NCBI RefSeq assembly: GCF_035984415.1
Contig: NZ_CP130720.1
Location: forward strand, 620,001-684,000
Length of the DNA stretch: 64,000 nt
Direction of reading: 5' to 3'
Source: Streptomyces sp. NBC_01296
Lineage (GTDB): Bacteria; Actinomycetota; Actinomycetes; Streptomycetales; Streptomycetaceae
Part shown: in pieces, positions 26,065-34,316 of the stretch
Layout of the letters: every line of letters starts with the position of its first letter
Position numbering within the stretch: the first letter of the stretch is position 1
Translations under genes and position numbers: made by a program
The notes under the pieces: model-generated
What the model saw: the letters and a program-made list of their open reading frames with translations, nothing else
Database searches by the model: none
What the model was told of the DNA's origin: nothing

Positions 26065-27306
26065 CTAACGAGACGGCGGCGCCGATCGGGCTGCCGGGCC
26101 GACGCGGACGGCGCGGGCTCGGGCCACGTAGGGCCGGGACGAGACGGTGACGGCAACGGAGACCGCGGCCAGAGCAGCGATCACCGTGCCGGGGGTGAGC
26201 TGCTGGGCGAGGCCGCCGGCGATGGCGGCTCCGATGCCCTGCCACGTCATCCGGCCGGCGGACTCGACGCCCTGGACCTGGCCGCGGACCGCGTCCGGGG
26301 TCAAGGCGAGGAGCTGCTCCTGGAGCGGCAGGGTGGCGGCGAAGCCCGCACTCGAAAGGAACACCGCGGCCATCAACACCGGCACGGGCGGATGGACGGC
26401 GAACAGCAGGTACGGAGCGGCGAGCAGCAGTCTCAGGGCGAACGCGCAGCGGCAGCGCTGGTCGGCGGTCAGCAGGCGCCCGACGGCCAGATCTCCGAGG
26501 AGCATGCCGGCTGATCCGGCGGCCAGGAAGGCGCCCGCCTGATCCGGTGCGTACGAGATGAACAGGGCCTCGCAGCCGACGATCAGGCCGTTCGGGACCC
26601 ACAGGTTCAGCAGGAGCGCTCGTCGGCCTGAGTCCGAGAAGAGCGCGGTGTTCGTCGTCCAGGTCTGGCGCAGTCCGGGTCGGCGGGTCAGCCGGATCGA
26701 GCGTTCCCTGACGGTCGCGGCCACGACGCCAAGGCCGAGTCCGGTCAGGACGGCGGCGATGACGAAGACCTCCTGCGGGCTGAGGTAGCGCAGGAGCGCG
26801 GCCCCGACCGCGTAGCCGAGGACGGCCATGCCGCCGGAGGTGATGTTCATCAGCGAACGTGCCGCCGCATACGTGGAGTTCGGCACGACCTCGGCGAGCA
26901 GTCCCATCCGCGTTCCGGTCCCCAGGGATTGGAAGAACCCCAGTACCAGGAGAAGACCGAACCGGGCCGCCAACGGCAGCCCCGGCACCGCCTGCGCGGC
27001 AACGCCCACCAGCGCGGCCCACTGGAGCGTGACGAGGGTCCGGCGGGGTCGGGCCCCGTCGGCGACCGACATGAGCGTCAGGGCGCCGAGCACCGTCGCG
27101 AACGTGGCGCCGTACATGCTCACGGCTGTCAGGAACGGCGATCCGGTGCGGTGATGGACCAGTGTGCCGAGGGCAAAGCCCGACAGGGTGTTCGCGGCGA
27201 CGGTCAGGGTGAAACTTGCGTACAGGCCGGCGAACTCCCTGTTGCGGAGGAGGGCGAGATAGCCGGTGGTCGGAGGGGCGGCGGGCTTGGAAAGGTCGGA
27301 AGGCAT
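26065..27306 (-). CDS. MFS exporter
   Basis: 413-residue major facilitator transporter with about 12 helices. It starts LLRNREFAGLYASFTLT, typical of drug-efflux-like MFS proteins, with a central loop near 190-215 and the second half starting GRRALLLNLWVPNG. The A-motif between helices 2 and 3 is degenerate (SVADGARPRRTLV). ATG 27306 sits directly after GGAGGC and seven T residues; an in-frame GTG upstream (27327) is possible. The leader folds into a terminator-like hairpin that hides the ribosome site (see 27307-27356), so expression may be induced by a translation signal. Substrate unknown. Confidence 0.88.
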   Translation of the reverse strand: MPSDLSKPAAPPTTGYLALLRNREFAGLYASFTLTVAANTLSGFALGTLVHHRTGSPFLTAVSMYGATFATVLGALTLMSVADGARPRRTLVTLQWAALVGVAAQAVPGLPLAARFGLLLVLGFFQSLGTGTRMGLLAEVVPNSTYAAARSLMNITSGGMAVLGYAVGAALLRYLSPQEVFVIAAVLTGLGLGVVAATVRERSIRLTRRPGLRQTWTTNTALFSDSGRRALLLNLWVPNGLIVGCEALFISYAPDQAGAFLAAGSAGMLLGDLAVGRLLTADQRCRCAFALRLLLAAPYLLFAVHPPVPVLMAAVFLSSAGFAATLPLQEQLLALTPDAVRGQVQGVESAGRMTWQGIGAAIAGGLAQQLTPGTVIAALAAVSVAVTVSSRPYVARARAVRVGPAARSAPPSR

Positions 27307-27356
27307 AAAAAAAGCCTCCGGACACACACCCGTCGGTCGGGTGCGGCGCCGAAGGC
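27307..27356 (-). promoter_or_regulatory. Leader hairpin with T-run directly before the MFS start (attenuator-like)
   Basis: On the minus strand, GCCTTCGG (27356-27349) pairs with CCGGAGGC (27321-27314) using one G-U pair. It encloses a second perfect stem, CACCCG/CGGGTG (27343-27338 and 27332-27327) with a 5-base loop. Seven T residues (27313-27307) follow at once, then ATG. The stem buries the ribosome site GGAGG. The form is that of an intrinsic terminator fused to a ribosome-site-sequestering leader. Confidence 0.7.
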
Positions 27357-27366
27357 CAACGCGATC

Positions 27367-27372
27367 ATTCTA
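27367..27372 (-). promoter_or_regulatory. Candidate -10 box for the MFS leader
   Basis: TAGAAT on the minus strand, with TGC just upstream, about 60 bases before the MFS start. GTGACG 16 bases further upstream is a plausible -35. Transcription from here would begin just before the leader hairpin. Confidence 0.45.
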
Positions 27373-27402
27373 GCAGTCGGCCCGGCTCCGTCACCAGAGG
27401 GG

Positions 27403-28110
27403 CTATTGCCCCCGTTGACTGCTGTGCGGCTGGGTCCCGCGGGAGCGGTAGACGACGTACGGGCGGGTCAGGTAGCCGAGTGGTGCGGTGAAGGCGTGCA
27501 CGAGGCGGCTGAACGGCCACAGGGCGAACAGGGTCATGGCGAGCAACGCGTGGAGCTGGTACGGCAGGGGGGCCCGGGCCATCGCGGGGACGTCGGGGTC
27601 GAGTGCGAGGAGGGAGCGGAACCAGACGGACACGCCGAGGCGGTAGTCGTACGGATGCGGTACGAGCGTGGTGGCGGTGGCCGCGAGGCCGGCCAGCAGG
27701 ACGGCGGCCAGGACCGGGTAGACGGCGCGGTCGCTGGTGCTCGTGGCGTTCCGTACCGCGGGCACCTTGACGCGCCGGTACACCAGGAGCGCCAGGCCGG
27801 TGAGGGTGGCCAGGCCGGCGGCTCCCCCGGCGAACACGGCGTTGGCGTGGTAGATCGGCTCGCGGATGTGCAGGCGCTCGGTGAGCGATTCGGGGACGAG
27901 CAGTCCCACGACGTGCCCGCCGATGACGAAGAGCAGTCCGTAGTGGAAGAGCGGGGCGCCGATGCTCAGCAGCCGGTGCTCGTGCAGCTGGCTGGAGCGG
28001 GTCGTGAACCCGAAGCGGTCGTAGTGGTAGCGCCAGGCGGTGCCTGCGACGAGTACGACGGCGACGAGGTAGGGCAGCACGCCCCACAGGGCGGTGTGCA
28101 CGTGGTTCAC
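27403..28110 (-). CDS. narI: Respiratory nitrate reductase gamma subunit (cytochrome b)
   Basis: 235-residue membrane anchor that takes electrons from menaquinol through two b-type haems and passes them to NarH. Five hydrophobic helices are visible (about 5-28, 50-72, 90-112, 127-150, 182-205) with the expected His residues: HYGLLFVIGGHVVG in helix 2 and QLHALLAMTLF in the last helix. The start is GTG 28110, overlapping the narJ stop by four bases (GTGA), with GAGGAG upstream, so it is translationally coupled. Last gene of narGHJI. Confidence 0.95.
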   Translation of the reverse strand: MNHVHTALWGVLPYLVAVVLVAGTAWRYHYDRFGFTTRSSQLHEHRLLSIGAPLFHYGLLFVIGGHVVGLLVPESLTERLHIREPIYHANAVFAGGAAGLATLTGLALLVYRRVKVPAVRNATSTSDRAVYPVLAAVLLAGLAATATTLVPHPYDYRLGVSVWFRSLLALDPDVPAMARAPLPYQLHALLAMTLFALWPFSRLVHAFTAPLGYLTRPYVVYRSRGTQPHSSQRGQ

Positions 28111-28736
28111 CGTCGGGTCTCCTCGGCTGGGGCTGCCTGCGGGCGCAGCGTGGGAAAGGGCAGCAGGCCCACGGTCTCTGTGGGCGGGCCGCTGCGTGCC
28201 AGCTGCAGGGCGGCTGCGCGGTCGGCCGGCGAGGGGCCCGGCAGCGTGCGGCAGACGGCCGTCAGGATGTCGGCGTAGGGAGTCTTGTGGTCGATCAGGG
28301 CCATGCGGAGCAGTTCGAGGGCGGCGCGGTGTTCCTGCAGGGCCCGACGGCCCGCCCGGGGGCAGCGGGCGGCGAACTCCAGGGCCAGCGGGAGGAAGTC
28401 GGGCAGTTCGTCCGCGGGCGGCTGCCAGCCGTGATCGCGGTACAGCTGCTGCCAGCGCAGCAGGGCCTGGCCGCGGCGGCGGGTGTCGCCGTCCGTGTAG
28501 TAGGTGAGGTGCAGGGTGCGGCGGCGGCTGTGGTCGAAGGTGCTCACGTAGCGGGCGGACAGTTCCAGTTGCGGTACGTCGGCGACCGCGGTGCAGAAGC
28601 CCAGCAGCAGCGCGGCCTCCTCACCGGCGAGGTCGCCGAGGCAGGTGCGGACGAGGCCGAGGCGCTGCGGCCAGTCCTCGTCGGGATGCGACAGCAGCAG
28701 TGAGGCGGCCTGGTGGAGGGCGGCGGTGTTGCTCAT
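28107..28736 (-). CDS. narJ: Nitrate reductase molybdenum cofactor assembly chaperone
   Basis: 209-residue cytoplasmic chaperone of the NarJ/DMSO reductase maturation family. It binds apo-NarG and allows cofactor insertion before membrane attachment. The helical family core is evident: ASLLLSHPDEDWPQRL at the N-terminus, LSARYVSTFDHSRRRTLHLTYYTDGDTRRRGQAL (the conserved HLTYYTxGDTRxRG segment near residues 75-88) and PDFLPLALEFAA. ATG 28736 overlaps the narH stop as ATGA, and its own stop overlaps narI. Confidence 0.95.
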   Translation of the reverse strand: MSNTAALHQAASLLLSHPDEDWPQRLGLVRTCLGDLAGEEAALLLGFCTAVADVPQLELSARYVSTFDHSRRRTLHLTYYTDGDTRRRGQALLRWQQLYRDHGWQPPADELPDFLPLALEFAARCPRAGRRALQEHRAALELLRMALIDHKTPYADILTAVCRTLPGPSPADRAAALQLARSGPPTETVGLLPFPTLRPQAAPAEETRR

Positions 28737-30394
28737 GCCTGCTCCCGGCGGGGGAAGAGTCCGGCCGGGGCGCCTTGGCCGTTCCAGTTGAGGAGGTTGA
28801 CGCGGCCGCTCAGCGATCCGGTAGGGCCGGTCGATCCGGTCGATCCGGTGGCCCCCGGCACGGGCTCGGGATCGGGGCCGGCGAGCGGGGCGTGGAAGGT
28901 GTCGGCGGTGTACATCCCGGGGCCGCCCTCGCCGTCGAGGCTGCATCCGGTCCCGGGGTCGGCGTGTTCGGAGTGCCGGGCGGTGTACCCGGTGGGGATG
29001 ACGTAGCGGTCCTCGTACTTGGCCACGGCCAGCAGCCGGTACATGGCCTCGATGCCGTCGGCGTCCATGCCGACCGAGCCGGCGATGGCGGGGTCCTGTT
29101 CCTCGCCGAGGTTGATCCGGCGCATGTGGGCCCGCATGGCGGCCAGGCGGCACAGCGCCGCCTCCACGGGGGCCGGGTCGCCGGCCGTGAACAGCTCCGC
29201 CAGGTAGCCGATGGGGATCCGCATCGAGTCGATCGCGGCGAAGAGCTTCGCCGGGTCCTCGCCGTCGTGTCCCGTGGCGGTCAGGGACTCCACGATGGGC
29301 GACAGCGGCGGGATGTACCAGACCATCGGCATGGTGCGGTACTCCGGGTGCAGTGGCAGCGCCACCTTGTACTCGCTGATGAGGGTGCGTACGGGTGAGC
29401 GCCGGGCGGCGGTGATCCAGTCGTGCGGGATCCCCGCCTGTTCCGCCGCGTGCTGCACGCCGGGGTCGTCGGGGTCGAGGAAGCAGTCGAGCTGGGCCTC
29501 GTACAGGTCCTTCTCGTCGGGCGTGGCGGCGGCGGCGCCGACCTTGTCGGCGTCGTAGAGGATGACTCCGAGGTAGCGCAGGCGGCCGACGCAGGTCTCG
29601 GAGCACACGGTCGGCTGCCCGGCCTCGATGCGCGGGTAGCACAGCGTGCACTTCTCGGCCTTGCCGGTGCGGTCGTTGAAGTAGACCTTCTTGTACGGGC
29701 ATCCGGTCACGCACATGCGCCAGCCCCGGCAGCGGTCCTGGTCGACGAGGACGATGCCGTCCTCGATCCGCTTGTACATCGCCCCGGACGGGCACACGGC
29801 CACGCACGACGGGTTCAGGCAGTGCTCGCAGATCCGTGGCAGGTAGAACATGAACGCCTGCTCGTACTCCAGGCGGACCCGCTCGTTCATCTTCTCCAGT
29901 ACGGGGTCGGCGGCGAGGTGTTCCGGGCCGCCGCCCAGATCGTCGTCCCAGTTGGGACCCCAGGTCACCGCGGTGGGACGGCCGTCGATCAACGAGCGGG
30001 GGGCGGCGGTGGGAACGTCGTCGCCGAGCGGCGCGTTGATCAGGTTCTCGTAGTCGTACGTCCACGGCTCGTAGTAGTCGGCCAGGGAGGGAAGGCGGGG
30101 GTTGGCGAAGAGGGTGGCGAGGCGGCGGGCCCGGCCGCCGCTGCGCGGCACCAGGCGGCCCCGCTTGAGCCGCCAGCCGCCCTGCCACTTCTCCTGGTCC
30201 TCCCAGCGGCGCGGGTAGCCCTGGCCGGGGCGGGTCTCGACGTTGTTGAACCATGCGTACTCGCTGCCCGACCGGTTGGTCCAGGTCTGCTTGCAGGTGA
30301 CCGAGCAGGTGTGGCAGCCGATGCACTTGTCGAGGTTCATGACCATCGCGACCTGTGCCATCACGCGTCCGACGGTCGCTTCGCTTCGGGGCAT
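28733..30394 (-). CDS. narH: Respiratory nitrate reductase beta subunit (Fe-S)
   Basis: 553-residue electron-transfer subunit. Cys clusters for the [4Fe-4S] centres and the [3Fe-4S] centre are present: CIGCHTCSVTC near residue 24, CEHCLNPSCVAVCP near 190, CRGWRMCVTGCP (Trp replaces one Cys, the hallmark of the [3Fe-4S] site) and CTLCYPRIEAGQPTVC. ATG 30394 shares its A with the narG stop (TGATG) and has AGGAGG upstream. The C-terminal 60 residues include a short collagen-like tail (repeats of G-S-T/G-P-T) not typical of NarH. Confidence 0.95.
   Translation of the reverse strand: MPRSEATVGRVMAQVAMVMNLDKCIGCHTCSVTCKQTWTNRSGSEYAWFNNVETRPGQGYPRRWEDQEKWQGGWRLKRGRLVPRSGGRARRLATLFANPRLPSLADYYEPWTYDYENLINAPLGDDVPTAAPRSLIDGRPTAVTWGPNWDDDLGGGPEHLAADPVLEKMNERVRLEYEQAFMFYLPRICEHCLNPSCVAVCPSGAMYKRIEDGIVLVDQDRCRGWRMCVTGCPYKKVYFNDRTGKAEKCTLCYPRIEAGQPTVCSETCVGRLRYLGVILYDADKVGAAAATPDEKDLYEAQLDCFLDPDDPGVQHAAEQAGIPHDWITAARRSPVRTLISEYKVALPLHPEYRTMPMVWYIPPLSPIVESLTATGHDGEDPAKLFAAIDSMRIPIGYLAELFTAGDPAPVEAALCRLAAMRAHMRRINLGEEQDPAIAGSVGMDADGIEAMYRLLAVAKYEDRYVIPTGYTARHSEHADPGTGCSLDGEGGPGMYTADTFHAPLAGPDPEPVPGATGSTGSTGPTGSLSGRVNLLNWNGQGAPAGLFPRREQA
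28815..28850. repeat. Four 9-base repeats in the narH 3' end
   Basis: Units GATCCGGTA, GGGCCGGTC, GATCCGGTC and GATCCGGTG in tandem. On the coding strand they give the Thr-Gly-Ser/Pro triplets of the NarH tail. Confidence 0.7.
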
Positions 30395-33300
30395 CAGTAC
30401 GTGACCTCCTGGGAGCGGCGGCGGATGACGGTGACGGCGTCGCGCTGGTTGCCGGTGGGGCCGTAGTAGTTGGGGGCGAAGCAGAGCTGGGCGTGTCCGC
30501 CGATCAGATGGGTGGGTTTGATCAGAAGGCGGGTCAGGGCGTTGTGGACGCCGCCGCGCCGCCCCGTGGTCTGGGAGGTGGGCACGTTCACCAGGCGTTC
30601 TTGGACGTGGTACATGAACACCGTGCCGGGCGGCATGCGGTGGGAGACGACGGCGCGGGCGACGACCACGCCGTTGGCGTTGACGGCCTCGATCCAGTCG
30701 TTGTCCGCGGCCCCGATGGCCGCGGCGTCCTCGAGGCCGAGCCAGATGACGGGGCCTCCCCGGGCCAGGGTCTGCATGAGGAGGTTCTCCTGGTACTCGG
30801 AGTGGATGGACCACTTCGAGTGCGGGGTCAGGTACCGGACCGTCACCGACCGTCCGGCGTCCGCCGTGTCCTGGCGGGGCCGGTCCCCCAGGGCGGCGAG
30901 ATCCAGGGGAGGCCGGTAGACGGGCAGTTGTTCGCCGTACTCGGCGATCCATTCGTGGTCGAGGTAGAAGTGCTGGCGGCCGGTCAGTGTGTGCCAGGGC
31001 TTGCGGTGCTCGGTGTTGATGGTGAAGGGCGCGTAGCGCCGCTCCGGCCCCTCCTTGCCGGACCATTCGAAGCTGGCGCCGACCTGCACCGGGCGGGCCT
31101 GGGTGTCGGAGAAGACGATGCGCCGCTCGGCCAGCGAGGCGGCCAGCTCCTCCAGGCCGCTCCCCGGTCCGCAGCGCACGCCCAGCTGCCGGAACCCCTC
31201 GGCGGCGACGCGGCCGTTCGTGGTGCCCGACAGGGCCAGGATCGCCTCGCACATCTTGACGTCCGTGTCGAGCAGCGGGCGGCCCCGGGCCGCTCCTTCC
31301 CGGGCCGTGCCGCAGCGTTCGGCGAGCCAGTGGGACTCCGGGGTGGTGTGCACCGTGATGCCGCGGACCTGCATGCCGTGTTCGTCGGGCAACGGCCCGA
31401 AGGCCGCGAGCTGGTCGGCGAGGGCGGTGTAGTCCCGTTTGACCAGCGTGTACTGGGGTTGGGTGGGGCCCTCGGGCGGAGCCTCGCCGGGGGTGTCGTG
31501 CTGCAGGGCCGTGGCGACCAGGTCCCAGGCGTCCTCCAGGCGTCCGTGCGCCAGTTCGGCGACCTTGGCCGCGAGGCCGTGGAAGATCTCGAAGTCGGTA
31601 CGGGCCTGCCACGGCGGGTCGATCGCCGGCGAGAAGGCGTGCACGAAGGGGTGCATGTCCGTGCTCGACAGGTCGTGCTTCTCGTACCAGGTCGCCGCGG
31701 GCAGGACGAGGTCGGCGAACAGGGTGGTGGAGGTCATGCGGAAGTCGAGCGCGAGCAGCAGGTCGAGCTTCCCCCGCGGTGCCTCCTCCCGCCAGGCCAC
31801 CTCCCGCGGCCGGTGCTCCTGCGGAGCCTGCGCGGCCGAGGCGTTGTCGTCCGCGCCCAGCAGGTGGCGCAGGAAGTACTCGTTGCCCTTGGCCGAGGAG
31901 CCGATGAGGTTGGCCCGCCACACCGTCAGCACGCGCGGCCAGTTCACCGGATCGTCGGGGTCCTCGCAGGCGAAGGCGAGACGGCCGGCCTCCAACTGCT
32001 GCTCCACCCAGGCCGCCGGTTCCCTCCAGGAGGCGTGGGCCTGCCGGCCCAGCTCCAGGGGGTTGGCCGAGAAGGTGGGGTACGACGGCATCCATCCCTG
32101 CCGCACCGAGCGGGCCACCAGGTCAGCCGTGTGCGCGCCGGCGAAGGTGCCGCGCGCCGTCGGCGAGGTGAGCGCGTCGGCGGCGTAGCCCTCGTAGCGC
32201 CACTGGTCGGTGTGCAGGTACCAGTACGGTGTGCCCGCCATCTGCCGGGAGGGCCGCACCCAGTCGGAGGCGGTGGCCAGCTGCTGCCAGCCGGCGTACG
32301 GCCGCACCTTCTCCTGGCCCACGTAGTGGGCCCAGCCGCCCCCGTTGACGCCCTGGCAGCCCGTGAGCAGCAGCAGGGACAGGAAGGAGCGGTAGATCGT
32401 GTCGGAGTGGAACCAGTGGTTCGTGCCGGCACCCATCACGATCATGCAGCGGCCGCGGGTCTGCTCGGCCGTCCGCGCGAACTCGCGCGCCGCGCGCACC
32501 ACCGCGCCCGCGGGCACGGAGGTGATGGCCTCCTGCCAGGCCGGGGTGCACGGGACGGCGGCGTCCTCGTACGAGGCCGGCCACTGCCCGTCGAGGCCGC
32601 CGCGGCCCACCCCGTACTGGGCGAGCATCAGGTCGAAGACGGTCGTCACCAGGCGGTCGCCGAGGCGCTGTACGGGAACGCTGCGCTCCAGCGTCGCGCC
32701 CTGCTCGTCGAAGCGGGGCAGGACGACCCGGGCACTGAGCCCGTCCTCGCCCTCGTAGAGGCTGAGGAGCGGCTCGATGTCGCCCAGGTCGAGGTTCCAG
32801 CGGCCTTCGCTGAACTTGGACCAGCGGTCGCCCAGCGTCCCGTTGGGGACCACCGGGCCGCCGGTGACGGCGTCCAGCAGGACGGGCATCCACCGGCGCG
32901 TCGCCTCGTCCGGCGCGTCCCGGGCGTGGCGCAGGTCCGCGGCCGTCACGAAGCGGCCCGGCACGTGCCGCCCCGGCTCGCGCTCCTCGAGCTCCACCAG
33001 GAAGGGCAGGTCCGTGAACCGCTTCACGTAGTCGGTGAAGTAGGGCACCTGCCGCTCGACGAAGCACTCCTTGAGGATGACGTGGCCCATCGCCATGGCC
33101 ATGGCGCCGTCGGTGCCCGGATGCGGGTGGAGCCACTCGTCGGCGAACTTGGTGGCGTCCGCGTAGTCCGGCGAGACGACCACGACCTTCTGTCCGCGGT
33201 AGCGGGCCTCGGCCATCCAGTGGGCGTCGGGGGTCCGGGTGACGGGAACGTTGGAACCCCACAGCATCAGGTAGGCGGCGTCCCACCAGTCCCCTGACTC

Positions 33301-34068
33301 CGGTACGTCGGTCTGGTCCCCGAAGACCTGCGGCGACGCGATGGGCAGATCCGCGTACCAGTCGTAGAAGGACAGCATCGGAGCGCCGATCAGCGCGTGG
33401 AAGCGGGCCCCGACCGCGTGCGAGGCCATCGACATCGCGGGGATCGGCGAGAACCCGGCGATCCGGTCGGGGCCGTGCTCCGCCAGTGTGTGCACATGCG
33501 CAGCCGCGGCGATCTCCAGGGCTTCCTGCCAGCCGATGCGGACCAGGCCGCCCTTGCCGCGGGCCGCCTGGTAGCGCCGCCGCTTGACGGGATCGGTGGT
33601 GAGCTCCGCCCAGGCCGCGACCGGGTCCCCGCCGAGGCGCTGTTTGGCCTCGCGGTACATCTCGACCAGGACGCCTCGGGCGTGCGGATAGCGGACGCGG
33701 GTGGGCGAGTAGGTGTACCAGGAGAACGAGGCTCCGCGGGGACAGCCGCGGGGTTCGTACTCCGGCCGGTCGGGGCCCGTCGACGGGTAGTCGGTCGCCT
33801 GCGTCTCCCACGTGATCAGGCCGTCCTTGACGTACACCTGCCACGAGCAGGACCCGGTGCAGTTCACGCCGTGCGTGGAGCGGACCACCTTGTCGTGCGC
33901 CCAGCGCTCGCGGTACGGGGTGTCGTTGACCCCCTGATCGGCCCGGAACACCGCCCGGCCGTCCGCCGTCCCGGGCGCTCTGCTGAGCATGCGCCCCGCC
34001 TGCAGCAACCGGTCGGAGACGGCGTCCGCCGCGCGTTCTGTCGTAGCCCTGGCCCTGCCGCGTTTCAC
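30394..34068 (-). CDS. narG: Respiratory nitrate reductase alpha subunit
   Basis: 1224-residue catalytic subunit that reduces nitrate to nitrite with a bis-MGD molybdenum cofactor on the cytoplasmic face. The FS0 cluster motif HGVNCTGSCSW (His then two Cys, about residues 66-76) and the later Cys in RGCPRGAS are intact. FYDWYADLP holds the Asp that ligates molybdenum, followed by DQTDVPESGDWW. The length matches E. coli NarG (1247). GTG 34068 has GGAAGGGG upstream. First gene of the coupled narGHJI operon; no nitrate transporter or two-component sensor lies next to it. Direct GATAC repeats lie about 125-140 bases upstream. Confidence 0.97.
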   Translation of the reverse strand: MKRGRARATTERAADAVSDRLLQAGRMLSRAPGTADGRAVFRADQGVNDTPYRERWAHDKVVRSTHGVNCTGSCSWQVYVKDGLITWETQATDYPSTGPDRPEYEPRGCPRGASFSWYTYSPTRVRYPHARGVLVEMYREAKQRLGGDPVAAWAELTTDPVKRRRYQAARGKGGLVRIGWQEALEIAAAAHVHTLAEHGPDRIAGFSPIPAMSMASHAVGARFHALIGAPMLSFYDWYADLPIASPQVFGDQTDVPESGDWWDAAYLMLWGSNVPVTRTPDAHWMAEARYRGQKVVVVSPDYADATKFADEWLHPHPGTDGAMAMAMGHVILKECFVERQVPYFTDYVKRFTDLPFLVELEEREPGRHVPGRFVTAADLRHARDAPDEATRRWMPVLLDAVTGGPVVPNGTLGDRWSKFSEGRWNLDLGDIEPLLSLYEGEDGLSARVVLPRFDEQGATLERSVPVQRLGDRLVTTVFDLMLAQYGVGRGGLDGQWPASYEDAAVPCTPAWQEAITSVPAGAVVRAAREFARTAEQTRGRCMIVMGAGTNHWFHSDTIYRSFLSLLLLTGCQGVNGGGWAHYVGQEKVRPYAGWQQLATASDWVRPSRQMAGTPYWYLHTDQWRYEGYAADALTSPTARGTFAGAHTADLVARSVRQGWMPSYPTFSANPLELGRQAHASWREPAAWVEQQLEAGRLAFACEDPDDPVNWPRVLTVWRANLIGSSAKGNEYFLRHLLGADDNASAAQAPQEHRPREVAWREEAPRGKLDLLLALDFRMTSTTLFADLVLPAATWYEKHDLSSTDMHPFVHAFSPAIDPPWQARTDFEIFHGLAAKVAELAHGRLEDAWDLVATALQHDTPGEAPPEGPTQPQYTLVKRDYTALADQLAAFGPLPDEHGMQVRGITVHTTPESHWLAERCGTAREGAARGRPLLDTDVKMCEAILALSGTTNGRVAAEGFRQLGVRCGPGSGLEELAASLAERRIVFSDTQARPVQVGASFEWSGKEGPERRYAPFTINTEHRKPWHTLTGRQHFYLDHEWIAEYGEQLPVYRPPLDLAALGDRPRQDTADAGRSVTVRYLTPHSKWSIHSEYQENLLMQTLARGGPVIWLGLEDAAAIGAADNDWIEAVNANGVVVARAVVSHRMPPGTVFMYHVQERLVNVPTSQTTGRRGGVHNALTRLLIKPTHLIGGHAQLCFAPNYYGPTGNQRDAVTVIRRRSQEVTY

Positions 34069-34190
34069 GTGGTGGCCCCTTCCGGGAGGCAGGCGCAGCC
34101 GACCCGCTGTGGGATCAGGCCGACCGTGGGTGGGTCGCGCACAGATTGCACCCGTGAACGTCTGCGACGCGGATCGCCCACCGCCGGTTG

Positions 34191-34212
34191 AATGTATCGA
34201 GAACGTATCTTG
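34191..34212. promoter_or_regulatory. 11-bp direct repeat upstream of narG
   Basis: AATGTATCGAG followed directly by AACGTATCTTG; on the narG strand this is GATAC-N6-GATAC. An 11-bp direct repeat is the spacing used by OmpR-type regulators such as PhoP, MtrA and GlnR in actinomycetes. The sequence is not a clear match to any one of these. Confidence 0.45.
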
Positions 34213-34316
34213 GCGAGCTCTTGGGGTGGAGCGGCCCCCGCGGGTCGGGCGACCCGGTGGAGCCGCGGACGTTCCCGGGGCAGCGGATCGGCGCCCCGCG
34301 CGCTACCCTCCTGCGC

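Noticed and set aside
29423..33297. Very long plus-strand frames over narH and narG
   Set aside because: Antisense to the strongly conserved nitrate reductase subunits; composition is typical of shadow frames.
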